A DNA stretch of 64,000 nucleotides from Streblospio benedicti (lineage: Eukaryota > Annelida > Polychaeta > Spionida > Spionidae), in assembly GCA_019095985.1 (NCBI GenBank), contig CM032665.1:31087875-31151874 (forward strand), written 5' to 3'. Below the pieces are notes generated by a model. It had not been told where the DNA came from and searched no databases. It saw nothing but the letters and a program-made list of their open reading frames with translations. The translations under genes and the position numbers were made by a program. This document shows positions 12,499 through 23,849 of the stretch, one piece after another. Position 1 is the stretch's first letter. Every line of letters starts with the position of its first letter.

Positions 12499-12700
12499 AA
12501 ATTAAACTAAAATTAGATGTATGTTGGTCCAAATTTAATTTATACTTTACTCTTTTAACATGTTTCGATACTACCAGTATCCTTTTCAAATTGCAATCAA
12601 ATAATTAGTTTGAAAAGGATACTGGTAGTATTGAAACATGTTAAAAGAGTAAAGGAAATAAGAATTGGACCAACATAGATCTAATTTTAGTATAATTTAG
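12499..12700. mobile_element. Long palindrome (foldback element)
   Basis: Two arms of about 80 nt each, near 12505-12590 and 12610-12695, are close reverse complements; each holds the shared core GGATACTGGTAGTATTGAAAC on one strand or its complement. They are separated by about 20 nt (CAATCAAATAATTAG). This fits a foldback MITE able to form a strong hairpin. No coding capacity. Confidence 0.75.
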
Positions 12701-12915
12701 GGAACGATCATAAATAATGATACCGGGGGGTCGTCCAACTATTCTGGGGGGGGGTCGCTGAACTTTTTTATCGTGCCACCGTATATTTTTTCAAATATTT
12801 TCTTTTATCAATGCAATAACTGTATAGAAGACTTTTTCTTTAGCGGGTGGGGGTGGACTCTGGGGGGAGGTCACTCAACTTTTTAAAATGTTGATGGGGG
12901 GGGGGGGGTCGGTTA
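12700..12915. mobile_element. Poly-G repeat element fragment
   Basis: It begins TTTAGGGAACGATCATAAAT and carries blocks of 6-14 G's each followed by a TCG-type phrase and AACTTT (12725-12760, 12845-12915). The layout resembles the terminal parts of the poly-G elements at 10925 and 14536. A matching right inverted end was not found. Confidence 0.45.
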
Positions 12916-12934
12916 ACTTCAAAGATGGAAAATG

Positions 12935-13205
12935 TCCAGACGTCTGCCAAACGTGTGGAGAACGAGAACGTTGTACGTCGGCAAAAACCAGACGTGTTCT
13001 TGCCGACGTTTGGGAGACGTCCATCGGCAAAAAGGCATTATCTATCTTCACCCTCAGTTGTCTTCGTTCTCTTTGAACGTGACCACCTTTGAAATGACGT
13101 TTGGGGAGACGTCTTCCGAGTACAAAGACGGTTCTAAAACGTCTTTCATACGTTTTCCATACCAAGACTTATTCCAGACGTCATAAAGACCAGACGTTGC
13201 GTTTA
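12935..13205. repeat. ACGT / AGACGT motif cluster
   Basis: About a dozen ACGT tetramers, mostly as AGACGT, ACGTCT or ACGTTT, occur in 270 bp on both strands at irregular spacing. The block ends with GCGTTTACTGGGAC and is followed by a poly-T/GTTTTT tract (13241-13280). Clusters of this sort resemble transposase-binding subterminal repeats of DNA transposons; that reading is inference. Confidence 0.5.
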
Positions 13206-13588
13206 CTGGGACTGTTGAGGAGCACCACTTCTTTCTCTCTTTTTTTTTTTTTTTTTTTTTTTGTGTTTTTTTGTGTTTTTGGGGTAGAAAATAGGTTATT
13301 TGTGCACTCAGTTTTCAATACTATTGAAGTGCACCATTGATAGGAGGTGCATATCATTTCTTTTGATAAACAACAAGCACTAAGATTACTTCTGCTACTG
13401 CATTTTTTATTTTCTTTACTTTGCCACATTTACAAAAAATACAATTTAAAATGCACACAATAAACAATAATAATTAGATTTTTTAAAATTACTAAAGTAT
13501 ATGGCAGGGGTGGGAAAAGGTGCATTACTTATCAAGTTCCACCCCATGTGTATGTTCTAATCACAGTTATCTAAACTATATTGAAACA

Positions 13589-14113
13589 TTTATATACATA
13601 ATTCTTTGCATCACAACACATTTTATTTATCACTTACATTGACAGTTTCACCAACTAGCTGTTGGCATCGTCGGAATAACCCTTCTGCGCATGACAGGAG
13701 GTCAGTCCTGCCGATTCCTGCCGAGAATCGAATCGTAAACTCATGAGAGTTGGTGGCCCCCCTCGTCACGGTTCATGACCTGCCTGTACGTTCGGATATG
13801 CACTGCCTCTTTGATCGTCCTTGTCTTCCAATCACTCTCCCTGTCTATTTTTCTTGCACCTTCCCAGTCTATATCGTGATTGTGTTGATTCACGTGGTCC
13901 GTGATAACACTTTTGTTAAGTTCAGTCAGAGATTCCTTCTTTGTGGCTCTAGTAAATGCTCCTTTCTTATTCACTTCTACGTCTTTCAAGTGTTCTTTCA
14001 TCCGCGTCCCAAACTTTGCGCAGAAGTGTCATTCCGATGATGCCAACAGCTAGTTATTGAAAATGTCAATGTAAGGGGGAAAAATGTGTTGTGATGCAAA
14101 GAATTATGTATAT
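13589..14113 (-). mobile_element. Penelope-like element fragment with long inverted repeats
   Basis: The minus-strand frame at 14001-13741 reads like the C-terminal part of Penelope-like element proteins of the GIY-YIG type (DIDWEGARKI, DRESDW, TIKEAVHIR, VMNRDEGGHQLS). It is framed by inverted arms of about 100 nt, 13589-13694 and 14031-14113, sharing ACTAGCTGTTGGCATC and TCTTTGCATCACAACACA. Penelope elements are known to carry tandem or inverted terminal repeats. Reverse transcriptase is absent, so this is a truncated copy. Confidence 0.7.
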
Positions 14114-14284
14114 AATTATGTATTATGAATTATGTATATAACTACCTATTACCAACACAATGAACACGTTCAAGGATATATATTGAAACATGAATGTGTA
14201 ATATACTAAGAGTGTTACAACGCAATCTAAAACAAGGAAAGCAATAATAAAATACATATCAATTACGTGTCAGCTTAATCATTA

Positions 14285-14530
14285 ATCAATAATTCTTGAA
14301 TAGATATTTATATGTAACAAACGTTTTGGCTGCTTTGATGTCATTTGGTAAAATTTTCCATATATTAGCACAGGCAAATTGGGATGTACTATGAAAATAG
14401 TTAGCATTAATTTTACATGCAATTCTGAAATAATTTTTGCATTCTATATTATAGCACTAGTAATAGACTTTGTTAAATAAGTAATATATAGTTTTCCAAC
14501 ACGGTGTATGCTTTTGTCTCACAATTTTAA
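14285..14530 (-). mobile_element. LINE C-terminal fragment
   Basis: The minus strand reads FACANIWKILPNDIKAAKT and then KYLFKNY followed by a stop. This is the common ending of non-LTR retrotransposon ORF2 proteins (an IWN-LP-I pattern, then a short tail). It is a 5'-truncated copy with degraded upstream sequence. Confidence 0.65.
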
Positions 14531-14535
14531 ATAAA

Positions 14536-16280
14536 GTAAGGGAGTGTTCATTATTTGAGTCAGGGGGATCGGAATATAATGGGGGGGGCCAAAAAAGTTT
14601 TGACTATATAATGAGGGCCGGTCAAAAACGTTTCAAGACACCATTAGGGTGCGTCAAAAAAGTTTGAGGTTGATTACATCTAAATATTACGTGCTATTTG
14701 ACGCGAATTTGACGTCAGCCATGTTTAACAGTGCTTTATATAATTTTCAATTAAATAGATTAACGCATGGTATAATTTTTTATCAAATAGATTAACACGG
14801 TGAAAAAATATCAAATTTAACAAATCAATCAAGTTTATGAAAATGAATACTTTTGTTGCATTCAGAGGTTTAATATTTCGAAAATCTAACCACTGCTACA
14901 TTACAGATAAGAGGTTGGAAGTTACCAGAACAGGAACTACCGTTACAACCAGACTAAACTCAACTCGATTATGGAGCGAGCGATGATACAAGCTGTCCCA
15001 ATGTTATGCTTATGGGAGAAATTGCGCAATACATTTTGAACGCACATAGCTCAATAAAACTTAAGACTTCAGCAATCTCACTTACATACATCACAGATAA
15101 TATATTTTCCTTTCGTTTGATAGTAAAATATACTATAAACTATCACATTTAGTATATTTAATTAAGTTGAAACAGTGAAATCTTTGCATGATCATAAAAA
15201 GTCTACTGACAATATCAGCAGGCGACGACAGGTAAAAACACCTCACAGATATATTGGATCATATCTCTCTTATACATTGTCGTATTAATATATAATTTTG
15301 ATGGAAATAATCTGCAGTAAGATGCGATTCCATTCATATATATAAGTCTATGTAATTGTTTTAACTAAATTGTTTAATTTGACCATTAATCACATCCATC
15401 GCCACGTCTAACACAATGCGTTCGGCGTTTGCTGTCAAATGTATTGCCTATTACTCGATTTTGTCCAAATCGGACTCGTTGCTATATATTTTATTATTTA
15501 TTATGATGAAAATAAGAAACTAGACAGTCTTGAGAATGTGTACTGTTAATATGAAAACGTTCGGATGAAAATCATATGAGCTACTAAAGGATTATTGTTC
15601 TATGTTAACTCCGAATCGACTAACTAGACTCACGCCATTTTCTGGTCTGACGAAAACGTGTTGGTTAGCATGATCCAGTGATCGCTACATTCGCGTTAAG
15701 TACCAATTTAAATCACATCTCGCTGAAGAACTTCCGACCGCTATTATATACTTATGTCAGTTCTTCAATCAAAATACCGCATCATCTGATTCTCATTTTG
15801 CCACAGCAAGATATCAGCTATCAAATGTTATAGAAAGATGTTATAACTAGAATCCCGAATCGGTGAAGATGCTGATTCTTATCTATGCCAAGTTCTGTTT
15901 TAGCAAAATTCAACAGTGTCGACGAATCCATATTATTGATATGCTTTAGCATATATAACAGTTGTCTATGATGGATAACTTACATGTATATACGATGTAT
16001 ATGTATATGTACAATGTATTATTTGAAATTGTTGCAAAAAACGTTAGTTAAAATATCTTATTAATTGTGTCTTAGAATCGCTTTACACCCAGGATAGTTT
16101 TGAATGTACTAGGTTGTCTCTAAACGAAACTTTACAAGTCTTAAAACTGGGAAGTGAAACTTTACATGTCGTACAATTGTGTGTGGGGGGGGGGTCAGAA
16201 AAGTTTCCATAGGTCCGGGGAGGGGGTCCAAAAAGGTTTTATACAGCTCTGAGGGGGGTAAAAAAAGTTCCTCTGTCGTC
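14536..16280. other. Poly-G repeat ends flanking AT-rich DNA
   Basis: The left part (14536-14680) begins AGGGAGTGTTCATTATTTGA and has G runs followed by CAAAAAAGTTTTGA-type phrases. At 16180-16270 there are again G runs followed by TCAGAAAAGTTT and CAAAAAGGTTT. Both are in the same orientation, so they are either two elements or directly repeated ends. The 1.4 kb between is AT-rich with no recognised gene or repeat. Confidence 0.4.
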
Positions 16281-16301
16281 TCGAAAGAATTACTGTATTG
16301 T

Positions 16302-18953
16302 TTACCGCTGTTCGGAGCAGTATGGCCGCGCTTTTAGGGACTGCCCATTATTTATTGCCGGGGGGAGTGTGTCCCCCCCCCCCCCTCCGGCACTTGCATC
16401 CAGGGCACTTGCGTCCCCAGCAACAGCAGGATGCACCAGCGTCCGGGCGCGGCAAAGTTCGCACTTGAAAAGCGCCACCAGTTTCTTCCTAAACTTCTTC
16501 AGACCGAATCCATAAAGCATCCAGTGAGACGCCGGCTGCAGGAAAAACGTGATGACCACGAACACGTGCACGTAATGCGAGATCGCCACGCCAGATTTGG
16601 CCAAAACCTCGATGATATCGCTGGGCAGGAAGGTCATGAAGAACAGGCTTACCACGGCCGTCATGATCTTCAACAGGTTCACTTCTTTCTTCATTTGTCT
16701 TCGCTCCGAGGTGGAGCTCTGCACATTTTGGCGACTTTTGTGCACTGTGACAAACATGTGGACGTAGCAGTACACGACGAACACCGTGGCCACAAATTTC
16801 AAGCCCATGTGTCCGTAGATGCTCCTTTCCATGAGCTCATCGCAGTTCATGTATAATATATTGAAGTAGACGCTGTCTGATGTTTGAATTCTGATGGTGG
16901 AAACGCACCCTGAAATGGCAAGGTCGAGAACTGTTTAAGGAGACATTCGATTATCAGCTATAATGGATGATGTACATTTTGTCACAGTTGATAATGCGTA
17001 GGCCGCAACAGACCGCAAGGCTATAGTCTACGGCCAAAATCTTATACAGACTGTAACGATCATTGCGTGTTCCATGCGGAAAACGGAGGCTTTTTAAAGC
17101 CAGTACTGTGGCCGCAGAAGGAGTTTGCAAATTGACAAGCCAAACTTGAGAATGCAGAGACGTTACGCTAAATGTCGTATGTGCACTAAAAGGGTTTTAA
17201 ACTTCACTATGTCCATTCCAAGTCAACTGGTGTTCCGCGCGGAGGCGAGTCTCTGTTGATCTTTGTTCTTCATTTGATTGAATCTTATGAGCACGGGATT
17301 GACATTATTAAGATTGTATTGTGGGTCTAGTGAGAAAAAATAATTTGACAGCACAATCACTGGGTCCTTCTTCACAAATGAAACTATCCACATTAGCATT
17401 TGAGTTAGTCCTAAAAATAATTTCTTTCAGCTAACATAGACAATATAGCGTTTTGAAGAGCAGCAGATAGGGATTCATTTACATGTATCATTTCAATGTC
17501 ATATTGGATGTAGGAGCTTTGTGTTGCCATTAAAAGAAAAAATATAACAACAATTACCCTTGCCGAAATTCACAAACCACTGACTCTTTAGCCCCCACTG
17601 AGCCGGAGATACAAGTTTGACCCCCCATCTAGCATATGACTTCTGATTCCTCACCATATATTCGAGTATATATCCCAAAATGATCAACTTCTCAGGTGTG
17701 GAAATTTTTTTAAATGATTTTCTGTAAAAAATTGATATATCCATGTGTTTCAGAAAGTGCCAAAATCGGTCTCCAGGCAACGGATGACGCCCTCAGACAC
17801 GTTCATTTCGTGCAAATCAAACTACATCAAAATCATGTCAAAATGGGTCTGCATGATCAAAATCGCATGCCCTTTCAGAATATGTGCCAAAGTATACTCA
17901 GGTACCCCGCTTGGCAAGAAAACCGACTGTTTTAGGTACTATACTGAACCCTTCGTAAGTTTGTTTACAAACAAAAACACATGCGACCGCTATTATTTTT
18001 AGGACTAGACCCTTGTATCAATATAGTCCTGTCTATTTACTACGGTGGCTCACAAGGGTGATCCCGCGACTTGATTATATGGCGGGAGCAGCTGAATTTT
18101 CAATTATTGGGATGCGCATGGACCCCAGAAAAGTCGAGTACAGAAAACACAGGGTTATTCGATATTTTGACCTGTTAAAACATGCATATGATAAAAACAC
18201 AACTCTTTCGTTTAGTTGTAGTTATTATCTGACACAGTCAAAAGTATCATTTGAATGTATTTGGAACAAAAAAAGACCATGAATTGAAAAGAAAATAACA
18301 TGAAATGATTGGGGTGCAGATGGATCATTATTTTATTGATTGTGGGTGTTTTGGTAATATACTGATGAGGGTAATGTGAAGTGGCCATTTAGGTCATGGC
18401 CAGTAAGAGTTAATTGGTGACCATTGCTCTGTTCTGTTAGAATCCCTACTTCTGAGATGCTAACCTCATTCAAAAATCATGTAATATAAACGCAAATCAA
18501 TATAACAATGTAAAACTTACCCATAGCAATACAGAACAGCCAGATTATAAACGTCATCACGGTGGTTCCCCGGACGCTCTTGGCCCACGCGAACCTCTGG
18601 GGCCACACCACGGCCATGTAGCGCCACGCACTCATGTATCCAATGTGGAGGAAGCTCGCCGAGTACGTGGTGGCTCGCGTCAGCGCTATCGCCTTGCACC
18701 ACGTAGCCGACAGCAGGAACTTCTGGCTGTAGATGAAGACGAAAAGCGTGCCCAAACTGGTGAAAATCAAGTCGTTGACGGCCTGGGAGGTGACGACGAT
18801 GTAGAAGGGCTCCTTGCACGCCTTGGTGGCCGCGATGGTGCCGATCAGGATGCTGTTGCCGAAGAAGGCGAGTGCGCCGAGAGCAGTTCCGTAAACTGCG
18901 CCCAGCAGACTGAGCCGGTGCTCGAATTCGGCGGTGGTGTTGTTGTAAGACAT
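16302..18953 (-). CDS. Class A (rhodopsin-like) GPCR, right tandem copy, two exons
   Basis: Exon 1 is 18953-18521 and exon 2 is 16909-16302; the GT donor (ATGG|GTAAG) and AG acceptor (TTTCAG|GGTGCG) join in phase to give 346 aa. An extracellular NNTT glycosylation site is at residue 4. TM1 (about 18-42) has FFGN, TM2 (50-75) has ND at 60-61, TM3 starts with Cys86 and ends in WRY (110-112) in place of DRY, and TM4 is 130-146. Cys146 in loop 2 could pair with Cys86. TM5 is about 177-199, TM6 221-246 with TFLP, and TM7 254-277 with QPASHW in place of NPxxY. Helix 8 and two cysteines (294, 297) suitable for palmitoylation follow. The altered DRY and NPxxY motifs make ligand and coupling unpredictable. 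The last 30 or so residues come from sequence outside the duplicated block. It is a plasma-membrane receptor of unknown ligand. Confidence 0.85.
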
Positions 18954-21076
18954 TATCGAGCGTTAAGTGCTTGGTTATATATTTGCAATGATGACAAATG
19001 TGGTGTTTTCTATATAGCTGAGTGTTGATTGACCATGGGGACTGCGTGTTTATATATGTGGCTGTGCTCGTTTCGTAACAGTCTATAGAAGATACGGTGC
19101 AGGGAGAGAACTAACACAGGGTAAAACAGGTAAACGCCGCCTCAATGATATACTGAGAAAAGGGAATACGTGCTTGTGATATATCATTACAGTTGGTGCA
19201 AGGACAGAGAAAATATAACTAAGCTTCTTACATTCACACTAGATGACACTGATATTGTTTTCCCCTTTTCCAATGAATTTCTATCATAACATTCATTACA
19301 CATAATTAGTTGGGTCGAGTTATTGGTTCTCAGCTAGGCTCAATACATTAGAGTAGTTAGCGCGTTGAAGCGAGGAAATCCAACTTTTGATGCCATCTTG
19401 TATCACTCAGTTCAAGTTTTCATCGATTCTGCGATTCAGCTAATTGTAAAACCAGACGTGCTGGTAACTTGTCCACAGAGCCACAAACCATGAGTGCAGC
19501 AAAAAATGAGGGGTATATTGCCTTGATGAAAATCCACCAACTTTTTTTTTTTCTAAATCACCGGTCACCAATACATTTCATTGTCTTTCACCAATCCCCA
19601 GGAATTGGAATTGAATAGGTTGCATCATATTTCAAACACTCAAATATAGGCAGTTCACAATTCACGCTCAAGATGTGGTGCAAATCACAAATCGCCTTGT
19701 TGCTATTTGACCCCCTCAGAACTAGAACAGCTCTGTGTTGTGGTCGTATCACTAAAATAACACGTTCAGCAAGTGTCTTTGTGTCAATAAAACGTAACGG
19801 AATGCAAGGTTTCTATCATGGGTAGCATAGATTAAAAGACCTTGGTGTTTAAGGGCATACAGTTGATCACTTCATTTATGGAATCTCAGCATCCCTAGCA
19901 ATCTACTATGTGTCGCCGGCCATTGTACAAAAGCAATTACATGTGCGATACTATATACACAGAGGTTCGTGGGCTATGAAGTCAAATCCCGTATTGACGA
20001 GATTCAGACGGGATTTAGGCAGAGATTTAGGTAGCCTCGTGTTCAACCAGACTCAATATTGCATATACTTGGCCTGGTTGACCGAGGCTAAGGGATCGTT
20101 CACAAATGACGTCACTTGGCAGGGGGTGGGGGTTATAGCGAAAGATGACGAAAGGTGACAGAGGATGGGTGGAGGTTCTAGCACTTGGGTGATGTCACAT
20201 TTAGAAAAAAGTAGCTATTTTACAGTATTTGAAAGTACTTTCTGACATGTTAAGGCATCGAGCATTTGATCTCGGGGGGGGGGGGGGCAATAATATTGAA
20301 AAAAATAACGCAAGGCTGAAAATTGGTGAAAAAAATAATAAGGTTTCATTTGGCTAGAAAAAATAATTGTCAAGATGTTTTATATAACGTGCATGTTACA
20401 TATTAAAAAAAATAATTGAGGTTCAGTAATCTAAGAAGAAAATAATTAGATGTCAAATTTCATGAAAAAAAATAATTGAAGCTATGGCGAAAATAGCTGG
20501 CCCCCGCCCCCTGAGATCAAATGGCCGATGCCTAAGTGAGTTGTGATATATCTACTAGCTGAAATCACATTGCCATGTTTGCTTTATTTCCTAAATACAT
20601 CGGTAAAATTATGTGTAAATTATGGACATATATATTCGAATGTATTTATATTATCGCGAAACCATGTCGTGCGGGGGTGGGGGGTTAAGGCAAAGATGAC
20701 GTCACTTACCGGGGGGCTGCAAAGATGACGAAACGTGAAGGGGGGGTGTAAAAAAAGGCCTAAAAATTGATCCCTAAGATTTAGGCATATTTTTTTTCTC
20801 GCGTTGAACCTTCTTTGCCATATCACACAAGCGACATTCGTCCACGTCATTCATTGGACAAGTCAGTATGAGACTTAACCACCGTGCCCATGTCGCCTAC
20901 ACCTCACTCGTCCTAGCACCATAGGATTAGGCTTATACCCCCGGTACTCAAACTATGTGCATATGTGATGCTTCTATAGTTTTATGACGTGGATGTTAAT
21001 GTGCCAATAGAGATGTGAAGCCTACAGCGGTGCACAGTGAGCCCATGTGGCACATTTACAGCACTACTTTATAATA
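16389..21076. repeat. Tandem segmental duplication, right copy
   Basis: Direct-orientation partner of 6557-11940. It keeps the full GPCR first exon but lacks the 1.33 kb block of the left copy. Both copies end at ACTACTTTATAATA; here the sequence continues GATACCACGTG, while on the left a LINE tail begins. Confidence 0.92.
20089..20778. mobile_element. Poly-G inverted-repeat element, right copy, with nested element
   Basis: Counterpart of 10925-11639, with the same CTAAGGGATCGTTCAC and inverted ATTGATCCCTAAG ends. The nested 300 bp unit is also present (about 20254-20533), ending GAGATCAAATGGCCGATG. Sharing between copies shows that both insertions predate the duplication. Confidence 0.6.
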
Positions 21077-21149
21077 GATACCACGTGAAATAAAAGCTCT
21101 GCAATAACTGATGATACAATCCATTAAGACTCCCACTCAAGACCGGGGT

Positions 21150-21454
21150 TCGCGAAAAGATTGCTCTAGCGACTTTACATCTACACCAGGTTATTGGCAT
21201 CCTCGTCACACTTTATCTTTCTCAACTCCCTGGGGAACATCCAGCACAATTGCTACCGTAGCGCAGACGTGCTTATCATTCACATTAGCGTTCGCTCGCC
21301 TGACCTGTAGGCCTACCTATTTAACGTGTAGGTACCACGGAGCAGTGTGCAACCTGAGGTAAAAACACCTACCACCAGACCCGACCGAGAATCAAACCCA
21401 CAACCTTCTGGTCACGAGTCCAACTCCTTATATCCATTCGACAGTGGAAGCACT
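21150..21454 (-). mobile_element. tRNA-derived SINE, copy 1
   Basis: On the minus strand it opens GTGCTTCCACTGTCGAATGG, a tRNA-like head with a B-box region near GGTTTGATTCTCGG. The family body follows, with GCACACTGCTCCGTGG, the phrase ACCTACACGTTAAATAGG and the 3' part CAATAACCTGGTGTAGATG. Five further copies are in the window. Confidence 0.8.
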
Positions 21455-21489
21455 ATGTGCCTGCGGAACAGTCCCTGCTTAATTAGGAG

Positions 21490-22740
21490 GTTTATGTAAT
21501 TTCTATGTGGCAGTATTTTGTCAACTGCGTTGTATACAGTAACCTGTGATTTTGTGAGATTTTGTTTTTGTTTGTTTGTTTGTTTTTGATAGAATATTTC
21601 CTTTGTTTTCCATGAGCCTCCACATATCAGTGTGTTCGTCTATGCGCTAGTTTTTAGAGAATGGCATAAGGACAGTTCGAATATTCGTTCCCCACTCCCT
21701 ACCCACCCCCACTCCCACATTCAAAGTCTTTATTTTAGAACATTTGATCCTCCATTTTAAAAAATCAAGCTTTAGACTCACTTCACCATTGCATACATAT
21801 TAAACGCTGACCCCCCACCTCCCCCACCCTTACCGACTCTCTGTCAACTGTTTTTTCGTTGTTTTTTTGTTTTTTTTTGTTTTTTGTTTTTTTTTTTTTT
21901 GCCTGTTGAAACAGCAGCAACAGACAAAATCTGGTGACAACGCATGGAAAGCAACGACATCAACTACACAAAAATACACCACCCACCCAACGTGCCTCAA
22001 AATATCATTAGAAACGAGCTTCTCAGCTGACCGCCCCAGCCTCATGCATGGACGAGCGTACGTTGTAGGTGTTGGTGTCAGAGAGCATTGTCTGATCTGT
22101 TTTGTAGCTTTCAACTTTCTGCCATTATACTTCCTGAAGGTCTTTTGATACGACTTTAACAGAAGTATCTATAAATCTCTGTAAAGAGGCTAATTGCACG
22201 GACTTGTCTTTAAAAAGTAGTTCTTCTGTACTCATGCTTTAGCTGGGTCACATTTCAAGCAAGATTCATAGAAAATATATAAAAACAAAATTTTCATAAT
22301 GTAATAAGATTTTTACATAGAAAATATCAAAATAAATTATGAAATACAATCATACAAAAATATCATTCACACAAATCAATTTAAAAAACTCAATGCAATC
22401 ATACAAAATATTATTCACACGAATAAATTTAAAAAAAAAAAACTCGCATCGAAAATGACCGTGTTGGTGATTGTGGGCCTTGCATCATTAATGGCCGTTA
22501 TGAGGCCAGTTAACCAGGTTGATAACTATATATACATTCATATGTTCAAAGAAACTAGATTTCCAGAATTATTAAGACTCAAGTGTAAATAAGGCACTTT
22601 GATATCACTTGTTAACAACAACAACAACAACAAATGAAAAGAAATATGATAACCACTTTTCTGACACCGGTTTGTCGCAATTCTATAATGCTGTCATGTA
22701 GTTTATGACTAATATTTTGTTTACTCTTTTTCTGTATTTG
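21490..22740. other. Non-coding stretch with simple repeats
   Basis: No gene is seen. It holds a (GTTT)n tract at about 21565-21590, a T/G-rich tract at 21848-21900, and an A-rich dispersed repeat at 22200-22440. The last of these has the phrases AGTTCTTCTGTAC and ATCATACAAAATATTATTCA, which recur near 63110-63300. A (CAA)n tract is at 22612-22632. Confidence 0.5.
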
Positions 22741-22744
22741 CAGG

Positions 22745-23490
22745 ATGATGAGTCGTATCCAGCTCGTCCTTCTCGTGGTTGAGCCGTCTCCGTTGTAGGC
22801 CTGGCCACCAAACCCGAATCCAGCCACGGAAAGACACTTTCACTCCAGTAAGATACTCTTACAGGCTTCCAAAGATAGTCTGAAAGACCAGAAAAAGAGC
22901 CTTAATGATACTCGCTTTGATAATGAACAAGTAGCCTTTACTGCAGAAGTCCTTGGAGACAGAGCCGTCACAGATGGGCAGCAATTCATATTTGATCAGA
23001 TTCTAGTAGATTCAAGTGAGAGCTTCACACCCATCGGGCTTTTTGAGTGTCCTGACAGCGATATCTACTTTATCAGTTGGTCTATCCATGCATTAGAAAG
23101 TAGAGTCATTGGAAAGCTGGTTATGGATGGTACAGATGTCAAGTACGGTCCTGTTACTGCTGAATACCCCAGTGACCAGAGTGGAACCGCGTCAATGTCA
23201 ACTGTTGTACAATGCTCCACTGGAGCTAAAGTCTATGTCAAAAGCTATCGGGTGGCCAGATGCTCTTAGTTGCAATCAGCTAGAAGGTTCTCATTCTTCC
23301 ATAACTGGCTTTAAAATCTTTCCCGCGAGTAGTACTGATCCAAAGGTAGCATTCACGGCTGAGTTATCTACTAACTCAACTGGCACTGATCCCCTGATTT
23401 TCGACCATGTGTTGACAAACCTCGGCAATGCATATAATTATCAGAATGGGCGGTTTACCTGCCCAGCAAATGAGGTATTGTTTGTTGTAT
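22745..23490 (+). pseudogene. C1q-domain sequence, disrupted
   Basis: An ATG at 22745 starts a hydrophobic signal-like run (MMSRIQLVLLVV) that meets an in-frame TAG at 22796. The same frame reopens at 22799 and carries a short helical segment (LKDQKKSLNDTRF) and a C1q fold start (VAFTAEVLGD, FIFDQILVDSS) with the usual core to STGAKVYVKS, ending at TAG 23267. In a second frame it continues GFKIFPASSTDPKVAFTAEL and VLTNLGNAY to FTCPANE, the start of a second C1q domain. Domain order suggests one former chain with two C1q domains, a signal peptide and no visible rest of domain 2. C1q-domain proteins are secreted recognition molecules. An unusual intron or an assembly error is the alternative to a pseudogene. 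Confidence 0.65.
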
Positions 23491-23849
23491 GAATATTATT
23501 ATATATATGTAATACAAATCAAATATATTCTAGTGATATTATACTATTATTGCTTGTCAATAAAAAAAAACATTGTGATGTTTTTGAAATATTTCAAATA
23601 TTTTTTCTGTACAAGAATCGTTGTTGCTATTCTTTATTACTATCTGCGACACAAAACAAAAACACCTGTGCCTATATCTACTATATCTTAATTACTTTAT
23701 AAATTGAAGTTTTAATTGACTGACTAAAAGCAATAGTGACATCATGTATTACATCTATAACATCACAATGATGTGGGCTTCTAAACATATCTTATTAATA
23801 AAAGTCTATGAGAAGATATTTGATTAATTATCGATGAAAAGATAACAGA

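Noticed and set aside
18645-19028. Plus-strand 127-aa frame over GPCR exon 1
   Set aside because: Antisense shadow of the receptor exon; no domain recognised.
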